Notes under the pieces: generated by a model
Told to the model about the DNA's origin: nothing
Databases searched by the model: none
Seen by the model: only the letters and a program-made list of their open reading frames with translations
Position numbers and translations under genes: made by a program
Assembly (NCBI RefSeq): GCF_918797505.1
Contig: NC_092794.1
Span: forward strand, 68,237,345-68,301,344
Direction: 5' to 3'
DNA from: Bemisia tabaci
Taxonomy: Eukaryota; Arthropoda; Insecta; Hemiptera; Aleyrodidae
Length of the DNA: 64,000 nucleotides
Shown here: piece after piece, positions 63,809 through 64,000 of the stretch
How positions within the stretch are numbered: the stretch's first letter is position 1
Layout of the letters: each line of letters opens with the position of its first letter

Positions 63809-64000
63809 CTAAAAAGAACTATGTCAAAATGAATTTCTATAAGAAATTACTGCAGGGCACCCGAATCCATTGTACCTAGTTCCTTCTGATTCAGTACATT
63901 TCATACACAGTTTCTGTTACAACGAATACTTCTTCTTTGAATATCGATTCATTCATGTTCTTGAGATGTTCAGCAATATCGGCTAATACTGAACAAATAA

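Overview
This is nuclear DNA from an animal, almost certainly an insect. It has genes split by introns with GT/AG splice sites, long A/T-rich introns, and a very high density of short palindromic, non-autonomous DNA transposons (MITEs). The repeat style made me think of a whitefly-type hemipteran, but that is an impression I cannot prove from the sequence. I found no rRNA, tRNA, operon, CRISPR array or intact transposase.

Region 1 (1 to about 16.3 kb, + strand) holds the body and 3' end of a cyclin G gene. Five coding exons (54-180, 1306-1443, 3323-3588, 5356-5554, 7278-7486) join in frame, cover the cyclin box and run to a conserved LPTI stretch near the C-terminus. The 5' end lies upstream of the window. 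The last exon is most likely 9690-9798, but two later acceptors are compatible. The intron between exons 2 and 3 carries an apparently exact 810-bp tandem duplication. The intron before the 7278 exon carries an ~870-bp element with TA target-site duplications. An A/T- and T-rich 3' flank follows.

Region 2 (about 17 to 64 kb) is the 3' part of a large gene on the - strand, convergent with cyclin G. Three exons (43138-43228, 33200-33373, 20500-20720) join in perfect frame to give a serine-rich, acidic C-terminal tail of 161 residues that ends at a TAA, with a polyadenylation signal about 200 bp downstream. I cannot name the protein. The introns are about 12.5 and 9.8 kb, and the gene probably continues past the right edge. 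A possible further upstream exon is at 63679-63808. GC-rich, homeodomain-site-bearing islands inside this region look like regulatory DNA.

The rest of region 2 is a mosaic of at least a dozen foldback/MITE families. These include a seven-copy ~227-bp family, five copies of a ~125-bp family, five copies of a ~250-bp to 0.8-kb TIR family, a ~270-bp family, a 78-bp zero-loop perfect palindrome family, and a group of unrelated foldbacks that share CACNG-A-rich ends. Several are nested, one three deep. The most striking structures are a 1.9-kb palindrome whose arms are themselves palindromes (about 21.05-22.92 kb), hairpins whose two arms change together between copies (18.5, 19.5 and 36.5 kb), an array of 114-bp units dense in ATCGAT (54.37-54.85 kb), a 139-bp minisatellite inside a TIR element (60.55-61.22 kb), and a second, ~1.1-kb segmental tandem duplication (47.77-50.21 kb).
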